DNA of 9,267 nucleotides from Flavobacteriales bacterium. GTDB lineage: Bacteria > Bacteroidota > Bacteroidia > Flavobacteriales_D > Sanyastnellaceae. The notes below the pieces were generated by a model. The model searched no databases and had not been told where the DNA came from. It was given only the letters and a program-made list of their open reading frames with translations. Positions 1 through 6,488 of the stretch are shown in pieces; the stretch's first letter is position 1, and every line of letters begins with the position of its first letter. The stretch is taken from assembly GCA_015660615.1 (NCBI GenBank), contig DQKQ01000276.1:1-9267 (forward strand), read 5' to 3'. A program made the translations under genes and the position numbers.

Positions 1-690
1 AAGGTGCTTCCATCCCTCTAATCCGTGTAGTGCTGTTTCCGGTTGAAGTGCCACAAGCCTCACATCGGGATTTAATTCCTTAAGTCTGCGGCCCGTTCCC
101 ATAAATGTCCCTGTGGTGCCAAGTCCAGCTATGAAGTGTGTTATTCTTCCCGCAGTTTCATGCCAAACCTCAAGTCCAGTTCCATAGTAATGAGCTTTCC
201 AATTGGCCTCATTACCATATTGGTCTACGTAGCAAAATTTATCAGGCCATTTCATAACTAATTTACGCGCCTCTGATTGGGCTCCATCAGTCCCTTCTAA
301 TGGACTGGTCAATCTGAGATCCACTCCAAGAGCTCTTAGTATATGCTTCCTCTCCTTTGACGCATTCTCTGGTAGAAAAAGAGTCACTGGTATGCCTGCT
401 GCGGCCGAAAAAATAGCGTATGCTATTCCTGTATTTCCAGAAGTTGCGTCCAGGAGGCGTCTTCCTTGTAAAGCTCCAGAAACGACAGCGTCATGTATGA
501 TATTAAAAGCAGGTCTTGCCTTTACACTTCCACCGAACTGTTGCCACTCAAGCTTTACGTGAATTTCTACCCCTGGTTTTGGAGATAGGTTTACCAATTT
601 ATGCATAGGGCTATTGCCGACATGCCACCTTAATTCCTCAAGGGCTTTTAATCTGGGATTAATTGTTGGAACTGTCATATTATTTTGCAT
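1..690 (-). CDS. cysM: Cysteine synthase, CysM-type PLP enzyme (3' part outside window)
   Basis: This fold-type II PLP enzyme (OASS/CBS family) would form L-cysteine from an activated serine and a sulfur donor in the cytoplasm. Only 230 N-terminal residues are present and the reading frame runs open off the window edge; full-length relatives are roughly 300-330 residues. Visible motifs are VGNSP (24-28), the PLP-lysine motif GGSVKARPA with probable Schiff-base Lys57, the substrate loop TSGNTG (83-88), the PLP-phosphate glycine loop GLGTTGTFMGTG (189-200), and QPE..LHGLEG (216-225). The stretch YGNEANWKAHYYGTG resembles CysM proteins more than CysK. Threonine dehydratase or synthase is less likely because of the SGNTG loop and the C-terminal motifs. 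The ATG at 690 directly follows the U-tract of an intrinsic terminator; a second in-frame ATG at 678 (Met5) is an alternative start. The gene lies downstream of a leader ORF with five Cys codons, which supports a role in cysteine supply. The sulfur and serine donors cannot be told from this fragment. Confidence 0.9.
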   Translation of the reverse strand, partial: MQNNMTVPTINPRLKALEELRWHVGNSPMHKLVNLSPKPGVEIHVKLEWQQFGGSVKARPAFNIIHDAVVSGALQGRRLLDATSGNTGIAYAIFSAAAGIPVTLFLPENASKERKHILRALGVDLRLTSPLEGTDGAQSEARKLVMKWPDKFCYVDQYGNEANWKAHYYGTGLEVWHETAGRITHFIAGLGTTGTFMGTGRRLKELNPDVRLVALQPETALHGLEGWKHL

Positions 691-721
691 AAAAAAAGCC
701 CCTGATATTATCAGAGGCTTT
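691..721 (-). terminator. Intrinsic terminator / attenuator hairpin before the cysteine synthase gene
   Basis: Read on the minus strand, bases 721-710 (AAAGCCTCTGAT) pair with 706-695 (ATCAGGGGCTTT) across a 3-base loop (709-707). This gives a 12-bp stem with a single T-G wobble. A run of seven T ends the structure (697-691); the first three lie in the base of the stem. This is a textbook rho-independent terminator. It is oriented to stop transcripts heading into the cysteine synthase gene, and its last U is the base before the ATG at 690. Because it comes before a gene rather than after one, it is read as an attenuator and not as the end of the rodA operon. No terminator-like hairpin is visible directly after the rodA stop codon. 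Confidence 0.88.
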
Positions 722-775
722 AAAAGATTACGATTCTATTTTATATCTATCACGTATTCATATTAGGCTGCCTCC
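713..775 (-). promoter_or_regulatory. Candidate antiterminator pairing (GGAGGC with GCCTCT)
   Basis: The minus-strand segment GGAGGC at 775-770, which also encodes the Gly-Gly of the leader peptide, can pair with GCCTCT at 718-713. That gives five Watson-Crick pairs plus one G-U. The second segment is the 5' arm of the terminator, so the two structures are mutually exclusive. Geometry fits ribosome-controlled attenuation. A ribosome stalled on the Cys codons (799-785) would leave 775-770 free, while one reaching the stop codon (760-758) would cover it and let the terminator form. The pairing is short and was found by eye without a folding calculation, so the detail is tentative. Confidence 0.45.
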
Positions 776-820
776 TTTCAGTGGACAACAACAACAACAT
801 GTATTTAGTGTGAATAGCAT
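758..820 (-). CDS. Poly-cysteine leader peptide, candidate cysteine attenuator
   Basis: This is a 20-codon ORF starting at ATG 820-818 and ending at TGA 760-758. It encodes MLFTLNTCCCCCPLKGGSLI, with five consecutive TGT codons at 799-785. It stops 37 bases before the 5' base of a strong terminator hairpin, which itself abuts a cysteine synthase gene. Codons for the end product of the downstream enzyme, followed by competing hairpins, are the hallmark of translation-coupled attenuation as in the trp, his and thr leaders. Poly-Cys leader ORFs with this role are known in mycobacteria. When charged Cys-tRNA is scarce the ribosome should stall in the Cys run, block terminator formation and raise cysteine synthase expression. 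The peptide itself probably has no function after translation. The DNA is a simple ACA/TGT triplet repeat, so codon number could vary between strains. No Shine-Dalgarno sequence precedes the ATG. The function is inferred from layout. Confidence 0.75.
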   Translation of the reverse strand: MLFTLNTCCCCCPLKGGSLI

Positions 821-825
821 TATAA

Positions 826-857
826 CAAATATGGTTAAAAAATTACGAAAACCCAAA
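826..857 (-). promoter_or_regulatory. Candidate Bacteroidota-type promoter of the cysteine leader
   Basis: On the minus strand a TTTG (857-854) lies 20 bases before CATATTTG (833-826). This fits the Bacteroidota -33 TTTG / -7 TAnnTTTG pattern with one mismatch in the -7 box and normal spacing. Transcription would be expected to begin about four bases after the box, near 822-820. That places the transcript start at or next to the leader ATG (820), so the leader mRNA may be nearly leaderless. Identified by pattern only. Confidence 0.5.
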
Positions 858-907
858 CGAATTGCTATAAAATGTCGATGAAACATAAAATACAACCCAC
901 TAATCGA

Positions 908-2233
908 TTACCTCAGAACGCTTAATCTCTCCCCATCCAGTCTAATTAAAACTGTGATTAGAAAAGTAAAGCCTATAAGTGAGGAGCCCCCATAGCTGAA
1001 AAACGGAAGTGGTATTCCTATTACAGGAGCTAATCCAAGCACCATCCCAACATTTACTAAAAGGTGCATAAACAGAATACTAGCTACTCCATATGCGTAT
1101 ATGCGAGTAAACTTGGACCGTTGGCGTTCTGCAATGATTAAGATTCTAAGTATTAAAAAAGTAAATAAAAAAATTACAAAGGCACTTCCTAGAAAGCCCC
1201 ATTCTTCCCCAACGGTACAGAAGATGAAGTCTGTTTCTTGCTCAGGAACGAAACTATAAGCAGTCATAGGTCCATGCATCCAGCCCTTACCTGTAAGCCC
1301 TCCACTTCCTATAGCTGCTTTAGCATGACGTATATTATAATCCGCATCGGGATTGTTCACATCTATTCCGAAAAGAACATGTATGCGCTCCTTCTGGTGT
1401 GGCTTAAGCATTTTTTCCATTCCGGTATGAAGACCGACAGACATAATAAGGCCAGCAAATAAACTGATTATACTCCAAACAGCGACCTTCTTCCTTCTTC
1501 TAGGCATTGATAGCTCCTTTAATAAGTAAATGACTAACGTTCCTACGACTAACCATAGAATCCAAAACAGACCTATTCCTGATCCAACACCGAAATAAGG
1601 ATAGTGGAATGAAGTGACACCAATAAGAATAGTTGCAATAGAGAGTAACAGACCTGTAAATCCTATAATTAAGACATTTCCACTCAAACCTTCTCGATAA
1701 AGAACGAAGATAAACCCAGCAAAAACTAGTACAGTTCCAGCATCTGGTTGTAGCAGAATAAGTCCAGCTGGTATACCAATTAGTAATAATGAAATGAGCC
1801 GGACTTTTATACTTCGCCATTTAGTGGCGTCTCTAGAAAGATACCAAGCGAGTATCAAAGCAGTTGTAGGTTTAGCAAATTCACTAGGTTGCAAACTGAA
1901 CCCTCCCAAGTCGAACCATGACCGAGCTCCCCCAATTTTCTTTCCTATAGTTAATACTGCGATTAGTAATAAAAGGGTGAGGATATATTGGATGATAGAT
2001 GTTCGAATAAAGAACTCACTCTCAATATTTATTATTAAAAACCCCAACACGAAACATATTGTGATCCACATAAGTTGCTTCCCTCCCTTTCCGCTCCAAT
2101 CTAACCAATCGAGAAGCTCAATGTTCGAAGTTGCACTTAGGATATTTATCCACCCGAAGAACATAAGCACTACCACAATAGAAACGGTTATCCAATCAAT
2201 GTTGTGTCTAATAGGTGATTCTCGACGTGTCAT
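908..2233 (-). CDS. rodA: RodA, SEDS-family peptidoglycan glycosyltransferase
   Basis: This multi-pass inner-membrane SEDS protein of 441 residues polymerises lipid II into glycan strands during cell elongation, in complex with PBP2. Family landmarks are GGARSWFDLG..QPSEFAK (101-121), QPDAGT (162-167), KPHQKERIHVLFG (277-289), GSGGLTGKGW (309-318), VPEQETDFIF (329-338) and the signature PVIGIPLPFFSYGGSS (403-418). Asp335 in the TDFIF motif matches the conserved aspartate needed for SEDS glycosyltransferase activity. The hydrophobic and charged stretch at about 190-265 makes it somewhat longer than the E. coli protein; I believe this is usual in Bacteroidota. The ATG at 2233 overlaps the mrdA stop codon in ATGA, so translation is likely coupled to PBP2. 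RodA rather than FtsW is favoured by the mre/mrdA context and the TDFIF form. It is the last gene of the cluster. Confidence 0.96.
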   Translation of the reverse strand: MTRRESPIRHNIDWITVSIVVVLMFFGWINILSATSNIELLDWLDWSGKGGKQLMWITICFVLGFLIINIESEFFIRTSIIQYILTLLLLIAVLTIGKKIGGARSWFDLGGFSLQPSEFAKPTTALILAWYLSRDATKWRSIKVRLISLLLIGIPAGLILLQPDAGTVLVFAGFIFVLYREGLSGNVLIIGFTGLLLSIATILIGVTSFHYPYFGVGSGIGLFWILWLVVGTLVIYLLKELSMPRRRKKVAVWSIISLFAGLIMSVGLHTGMEKMLKPHQKERIHVLFGIDVNNPDADYNIRHAKAAIGSGGLTGKGWMHGPMTAYSFVPEQETDFIFCTVGEEWGFLGSAFVIFLFTFLILRILIIAERQRSKFTRIYAYGVASILFMHLLVNVGMVLGLAPVIGIPLPFFSYGGSSLIGFTFLITVLIRLDGERLSVLR

Positions 2234-4029
2234 GGTTGGAATTCTATTATTCGATTTTCTCTGGCCGTGTATTTTACAGAATCGGTTAAATATTTTTCAA
2301 TAAGCAACCCTGCAATCGGAGCGGCCCAAGATCCACCTGCTCCAGCATACTCAACATATACACTAAGCGCAATTTGAGGATTTTCCCTAGGCGCGAAAGC
2401 CATAAAGACACTGTGATCCTCAAAAGCACCATTCTGTACTGTTCCAGTTTTCCCACAAATTGTAATACCATCCACTTTTGCCCTTGAAGCTGTTCCGTGC
2501 ACATCTTCTATCACATTTTGCATAGCGTCAATAACTGATTCAAAGTATTTCACGTCAACACTCATTTCATGCATAGAATCTAATCCCAAAGGCTTCCCCC
2601 GACCCCCAATATCTCTTATAGGATGAGGTTCTCTAAAATACCCGCGATTAGCAATAATAGCTGCGAGATTAGCCATTTGCAAAGGCGTTGTAAGCAGCTC
2701 CCCCTCTCCAATAGATATTGAAAATATAGTCCTAAATCCCCAATGATTTTTCCCATAAATATTATCATAATAAGGGGAATTAGGGATTGCTCCTGCTCTT
2801 GTGCCAGGGATATGCCCCCCAAGTTTAGTCCCAAACCCAAACTCTTTTATCCTCTTATTCCAGGCTTCTAATCCCATTGATGCATCAACTAAAGGGTTTT
2901 CATCTCGACCTCTTTGCACCACCCTTCTCATTACTTCATAGAAATAAGGATTGCATGAGTGAGTAATCGCCTGAGTGAAATCATCAGCTGAGTGTGGACC
3001 GTGACATCCGATTATCGATCGATCACAATTTATAATGGTATTTGTAGATATTACACCTTCATCTAAAGCCACTAAACCTTGAACAATTTTGAAAATTGAA
3101 CCAGGACGGTAAGTTCCCCTTAAAGCCCTATTGTACAGAGGTTTCCAGTTGTGCTTTTTGAGGCTATCATATACTAGCCCTCGTCTTTTTCCTGTTAAAC
3201 TATTGGCATCGTAAAATGGAGAAGACACAAGGGCAAGAACTTCTCCGGTCTCAGGTTCTATCGCTACAACGCTGCCCCTTTTGCCATTTAATAATTTTTC
3301 TGCGTACGCTTGCAATGCAACATCAATAGTTAAGGTTATGTCCTTGCCTGGGTTAGGCATAGTGTCCAGTTCGTATAATGTGTTTCGAACATTATTCCTG
3401 ACATCTACGATATGATATCTTGCTCCAGGTTCGCCTCTCAAGGGCTTTTCATACTTCGCTTCTAAACCGGATTTACCCTTGTAATCGCCAAGGTGATAAA
3501 ATTTATCGTTTTGTATATCATCCCTATCAACCTCCCTATATTCTCCAATCAAATGGCCAGCTACACCAGCAAGGTTAGACCTAATAGACTGAGTCTTATA
3601 CTTAATTTCGGGGTACTCCATAAGCTGCTTCGATATTCGCGCAAACTCTATTGCTGATAGTTGCTTTTCGATAACAGAAGGAACATAACGAGAATACGCA
3701 GCTGCTTTATCAAGCCTTTTTACGAGTTCAGTAAGTTCTAATTCTAACAAGTTAGCAAGCTTAAAAGTGTCAAGATTCTTAGATTTTCTAGGAGTAAAAA
3801 GTAAATCGTAACTCGCGATATTTGCTACTAAGAGTTTTCCATTCCTATCCAAGAACTGACCCCTCATAGGGTCAAGAGTCTCACGCTCTTCAGTTAACCG
3901 CCCAGCATAGTTAGACCAGTATGAACTAACAAGTTGAATGTGAGCTAATCGAGAAATAAAAATCGTGGAAATAACAATAATAAGCCCTCCGAAAACCAAA
4001 CTTCTATTTTTCAGATGATGATTAGACAT
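2230..4029 (-). CDS. mrdA: Penicillin-binding protein 2 (elongasome transpeptidase)
   Basis: This class B monofunctional transpeptidase of 599 residues cross-links new peptidoglycan strands in the lateral wall and partners with RodA. It has a short cytoplasmic N-terminus and one signal-anchor helix (about 10-28). A PBP dimerisation (pedestal) domain follows with RGQFLDRNGKLLVAN (56-70) and the LEAKYEKPLRG segment (189-199). The transpeptidase domain carries all three active-site motifs: SIFK (nucleophile Ser311, Lys314), SCN (358-360) and KTGT (527-530). PGSIFK, GEGELLTTPLQMAN and the late AFAPRENPQIALSVYVE segment are usual for PBP2. The length matches the family. The ATG at 4029 shares one base with the mreD stop (TAATG), and the TGA at 2232-2230 overlaps the rodA ATG. 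PBP3/FtsI is excluded by the neighbours. The active site looks intact. Confidence 0.96.
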   Translation of the reverse strand: MSNHHLKNRSLVFGGLIIVISTIFISRLAHIQLVSSYWSNYAGRLTEERETLDPMRGQFLDRNGKLLVANIASYDLLFTPRKSKNLDTFKLANLLELELTELVKRLDKAAAYSRYVPSVIEKQLSAIEFARISKQLMEYPEIKYKTQSIRSNLAGVAGHLIGEYREVDRDDIQNDKFYHLGDYKGKSGLEAKYEKPLRGEPGARYHIVDVRNNVRNTLYELDTMPNPGKDITLTIDVALQAYAEKLLNGKRGSVVAIEPETGEVLALVSSPFYDANSLTGKRRGLVYDSLKKHNWKPLYNRALRGTYRPGSIFKIVQGLVALDEGVISTNTIINCDRSIIGCHGPHSADDFTQAITHSCNPYFYEVMRRVVQRGRDENPLVDASMGLEAWNKRIKEFGFGTKLGGHIPGTRAGAIPNSPYYDNIYGKNHWGFRTIFSISIGEGELLTTPLQMANLAAIIANRGYFREPHPIRDIGGRGKPLGLDSMHEMSVDVKYFESVIDAMQNVIEDVHGTASRAKVDGITICGKTGTVQNGAFEDHSVFMAFAPRENPQIALSVYVEYAGAGGSWAAPIAGLLIEKYLTDSVKYTARENRIIEFQP

Positions 4030-4574
4030 TACCAGTGGTAGGTGCTAGTTTTATTAGAATTACTCTTAGGTTTAGGCCCAAACAATCCTTGAACTATAGC
4101 GAATAGGATCACACTCAGTATAGTTGAAGCAATTCCCTTTCCTATTGCGTTTGGTAGTAAAGACAATTTCCACCCTTCGATCGCAAATAAGCTGAACATA
4201 TAAGTGAAGGATATAAGAGAACTAAGAACTAAAAATCTCCCCCAGCCATCGTGAAGGACGCTTATCGATTGCTCTCGAGTAAACCCCTCTCTGGGAGCAA
4301 TAAAAGCAGTCAACCAAGGTGTCATAAAGCAGGTGAAAACACAAGCAGCCATATGAAGTCCTCCGGTTAGTAACACCACATCCATGATGGCGCCTACAAC
4401 AGCTCCTATAAGGATATAGCTTGTTTTAGAAAGCTCGAAAGGCAGCATAATTAATCCATAAATATGGAAACAAATAATAACCCATCCGCCAGCGAAAATT
4501 GCATATCTAAAAATCAACACTTGAAGCAAACAAGTGAGCATCAAAATCCCTATTGATCGAATCAAGGAATTCAT
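4029..4574 (-). CDS. mreD: Rod shape-determining protein MreD
   Basis: This 181-residue integral membrane protein of the elongasome links MreC to the RodA-PBP2 synthase complex. It is very hydrophobic, with about five or six predicted membrane spans (roughly 7-25, 31-46, 53-70, 75-93, 112-132 and 146-165). The GAIMDVVLLTGGLHMAACVF segment (61-80) matches the small conserved core of MreD proteins, and a lysine-rich tail (168-175) probably lies in the cytoplasm. MreD sequences diverge strongly, so the call rests on size, hydropathy and the position between mreC and mrdA. The start ATG (4574) overlaps the mreC stop in ATGA, and the stop overlaps the mrdA start by one base. Confidence 0.92.
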   Translation of the reverse strand: MNSLIRSIGILMLTCLLQVLIFRYAIFAGGWVIICFHIYGLIMLPFELSKTSYILIGAVVGAIMDVVLLTGGLHMAACVFTCFMTPWLTAFIAPREGFTREQSISVLHDGWGRFLVLSSLISFTYMFSLFAIEGWKLSLLPNAIGKGIASTILSVILFAIVQGLFGPKPKSNSNKTSTYHW

Positions 4575-5386
4575 AGTGATGACTTGGATAGTAACGAATC
4601 TATTTCAGGAGTGCCCTCTTTACTCAAAAATTCTACATAGTGAATTCTCTTATAGTTGGCTGAGAGTTTTATTGTCACAGATTGAAACTCATCGGCTTCT
4701 GTTACAATTAACTCTTCAACTTTACCTACCAGTATTCCGCTTGGGAAAGTGCCTTGGAATCCGGAGGTGATAACAGAGTCACCAGGTAGAATGTGTTCTG
4801 AAAGAGGAATATCTGTTAGAGTAGCATACTCGACACTCTCTCCAGACCAGTTTAAGATACCAACAGCGCCATCATAACCAAGTCTAACGCTCCAATTGGT
4901 AGAAAGGTGAATAATAGGAAGAACCAAAGAGTGATTTACAGAGACCTCCGTGATAAGCCCTGCCACAACACCATTTTCTAACATACCCATTCCAGGTTGT
5001 AAACCAGCTAATGAACCTTTATTAGCTACTAAGACGTTGTTTTTAAAAGATGTCGAGTATCGGATAATCTCTGCAGGGGTACTTTCCCAGGAATTCCCGG
5101 AATTAAATAGCCTGCTTGACATAGATAGACTCCTGTAGCTCATATTTTCTGTCCTTAATCGAGCGTTTTCAATTAATAAACTTGAGTTGTTTTTTTTAAA
5201 GTCCTTATAATCGATTAATCTTCCCACGGCATCAGTCCAGCTTGTAGACATTTCCATGCTGATTTTCGCTAAAGTTCCTCGAGGATGAGAATGAGTAGAA
5301 GCAACCCAACTTAAAGCGATAATTTCAAGTAGCACAAATAACACCAAACGGTGATTGCGAATAATAAGCTGTATTAACGTGCGCAC
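4571..5386 (-). CDS. mreC: Rod shape-determining protein MreC
   Basis: This 271-residue bitopic scaffold of the elongasome activates PBP2-RodA from the periplasm. It has one N-terminal transmembrane helix (about 12-29), a coiled-coil-like stretch (about 57-90, with LLIENARLRTEN), and the two-part beta domain. The classic MreC motif PGDSVITSGFQGTFPSG (201-217) followed by ILVGKVEEL is present. The start is an unusual GTG at 5386. No in-frame ATG lies between it and the in-frame stop TAG at 5428-5426, and a nearby ATG (5397) is in another frame and ends after seven codons. The GTG start leaves an N-terminus that lines up well with Bacteroidota MreC proteins. The gap to mreB is 47 bases and purine-rich on the coding strand. 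Co-transcription with mreB and mreD is likely. Confidence 0.94.
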   Translation of the reverse strand: MRTLIQLIIRNHRLVLFVLLEIIALSWVASTHSHPRGTLAKISMEMSTSWTDAVGRLIDYKDFKKNNSSLLIENARLRTENMSYRSLSMSSRLFNSGNSWESTPAEIIRYSTSFKNNVLVANKGSLAGLQPGMGMLENGVVAGLITEVSVNHSLVLPIIHLSTNWSVRLGYDGAVGILNWSGESVEYATLTDIPLSEHILPGDSVITSGFQGTFPSGILVGKVEELIVTEADEFQSVTIKLSANYKRIHYVEFLSKEGTPEIDSLLSKSSL

Positions 5387-5399
5387 TTGAGATTCATTG

Positions 5400-5428
5400 C
5401 TTTCCTTACTTTCTTTCTTTACTTTCTA
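5400..5428 (-). repeat. Purine-rich AAAG-repeat tract between mreB and mreC
   Basis: On the coding strand the spacer before mreC is an almost pure run of A and G with irregular AAAG/AAGT units (plus strand CTTTC/TTACT). It contains AGGAAAG about 14 bases before the GTG start. It could ease ribosome entry in a phylum that makes little use of Shine-Dalgarno pairing, or simply be low-complexity spacer. Only the composition is certain. Confidence 0.4.
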
Positions 5429-5433
5429 ATGAG

Positions 5434-6462
5434 TTACGATCGCATAAGGAATGGAAACCTGTCTAAGTTTTTCAGAGCTATTGCACTTCCTTTTGCAACA
5501 GCGTGAAGTGGGTCTTCTGCTATGTGTACGGGGAGTTTAGTTCTCAGAGAAATTCGTTTATCTAATCCTCGTAGTAAAGCACCTCCACCAGCTAAGTAAA
5601 TCCCAGTTTTAAAGATGTCGGCTGAGAGCTCAGGCGGGGTTTGGTTTAAAGATGCGTGAATAGCGTCTTCGATTTTACTAATACTCTTATCTATTGCACC
5701 TGCAATCTCAGCATATGTTACAACTACCTCTTTAGGATGACCACTCAATAAATCGCGACCAAGAACGGGATAATCATCAGGGCCATCTTCTAACAGAGAT
5801 AACGCAGAACCCACATTAATTTTAACCTGCTCAGCTGTTCTTTCCCCGATTAGAATGTTATGCTGACGACGCATATAATCTTGAATGTCACGAGTGAATT
5901 CATCACCAGCGATTCTAATATTAGTATCTGTGACAATTCCACCAAGAGCTATAACGGCGATCTCAGAAGTTCCACCACCTATATCTACAATCATATTGCC
6001 CATAGGTTCTTCAACATCAATTCCGATTCCGATAGCAGCAGCCATCGGCTCGTGAATGAGGTATACCTCTTTTCCTCCAGCGTGCTCAGCTGAATCCTTA
6101 ACGGCACGCTTTTCAACATCAGTAATCCCAGAAGGTATGCAGATAACCATTCTATGAGAAGGTGTAAACCAAGATTTATTATTCTCATTAATCATCTTGA
6201 TCATCCCTTTGATCATCTGCTCGGCTGATTCAAAATCGGCGATAACTCCGTCTCTTAATGGACGAATTGTTTCGATGTTTTTGTGAGTTTTACCGTGCAT
6301 TTGTTGAGCACGACTACCGATAGCTACAATGCGACCGGATTTTATGTCTTTAGCAACAATAGAAGGTTGGTCTACTACGACCTTGTCTTGATAGTAGATA
6401 ATAGTGTTAGCTGTCCCCAAATCAATGGCGATATCCTGTACGAAATAGTTAAACAAGCCCAT
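5434..6462 (-). CDS. mreB: Rod shape-determining protein MreB (actin homologue)
   Basis: This bacterial actin forms membrane-bound ATP-dependent filaments that orient RodA-PBP2 for lateral wall synthesis. From the start chosen here it has 342 residues, normal for MreB. The nucleotide-binding motifs are intact: phosphate-1 DLGTANT (14-20), connect-1 HEPMAAAIG (137-145), phosphate-2 DIGGGTSE (160-167) and adenosine AGGGALLRG (291-299). The open frame extends 19 codons upstream to an ATG at 6519. The ATG at 6462 is preferred because MGLFNYFVQDIAIDLGTANT matches the usual N-terminus, while the extra segment is Cys/Trp-rich and unlike MreB. A TAGATTTG box lies three bases before the chosen ATG. 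It is followed 47 bases on by mreC and preceded by purH. Nothing suggests loss of function. Confidence 0.95.
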   Translation of the reverse strand: MGLFNYFVQDIAIDLGTANTIIYYQDKVVVDQPSIVAKDIKSGRIVAIGSRAQQMHGKTHKNIETIRPLRDGVIADFESAEQMIKGMIKMINENNKSWFTPSHRMVICIPSGITDVEKRAVKDSAEHAGGKEVYLIHEPMAAAIGIGIDVEEPMGNMIVDIGGGTSEIAVIALGGIVTDTNIRIAGDEFTRDIQDYMRRQHNILIGERTAEQVKINVGSALSLLEDGPDDYPVLGRDLLSGHPKEVVVTYAEIAGAIDKSISKIEDAIHASLNQTPPELSADIFKTGIYLAGGGALLRGLDKRISLRTKLPVHIAEDPLHAVAKGSAIALKNLDRFPFLMRS

Positions 6463-6465
6463 ACC

Positions 6466-6473
6466 CAAATCTA
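6466..6473 (-). promoter_or_regulatory. Possible -7 promoter box before mreB
   Basis: TAGATTTG on the minus strand fits the Bacteroidota -7 consensus TAnnTTTG exactly and ends three bases before the preferred mreB ATG. The nearest TTG upstream is only 14 bases away, too close for a good -33 element, so the promoter call is weak. If real, mreB mRNA would start almost at its ATG. Confidence 0.3.
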
Positions 6474-6488
6474 CAATTTCACTACTGC

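Noticed and set aside
691..721. Hairpin as the simple 3' terminator of the rodA operon
   Set aside because: It lies about 190 bases beyond the rodA stop, after a separate promoter and the leader ORF, and touches the next gene's start codon. It may still stop rodA read-through, but its position fits an attenuator better.
750..778. Shine-Dalgarno-like AAAGGAGG (778-771) nine bases before an ATG at 761
   Set aside because: The ORF would have only three codons (ATG AAT ACG TGA), and Bacteroidota use Shine-Dalgarno sites little. The G-rich segment is better explained as an antiterminator arm.
750..800. Alternative leader ORF in another frame (ATG at 800) with four Leu TTG codons, MLLLLSTERRQPNMNT
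   Set aside because: It lies in the same triplet repeat, but Leu codons do not match the downstream cysteine enzyme. The Cys frame has an ATG right after a plausible promoter and a stop better placed before the terminator.
1794..2303. 169-codon plus-strand ORF opposite rodA and the end of mrdA
   Set aside because: It is the reverse-strand shadow of rodA, which has full SEDS motifs. Its translation shows no recognisable domain.
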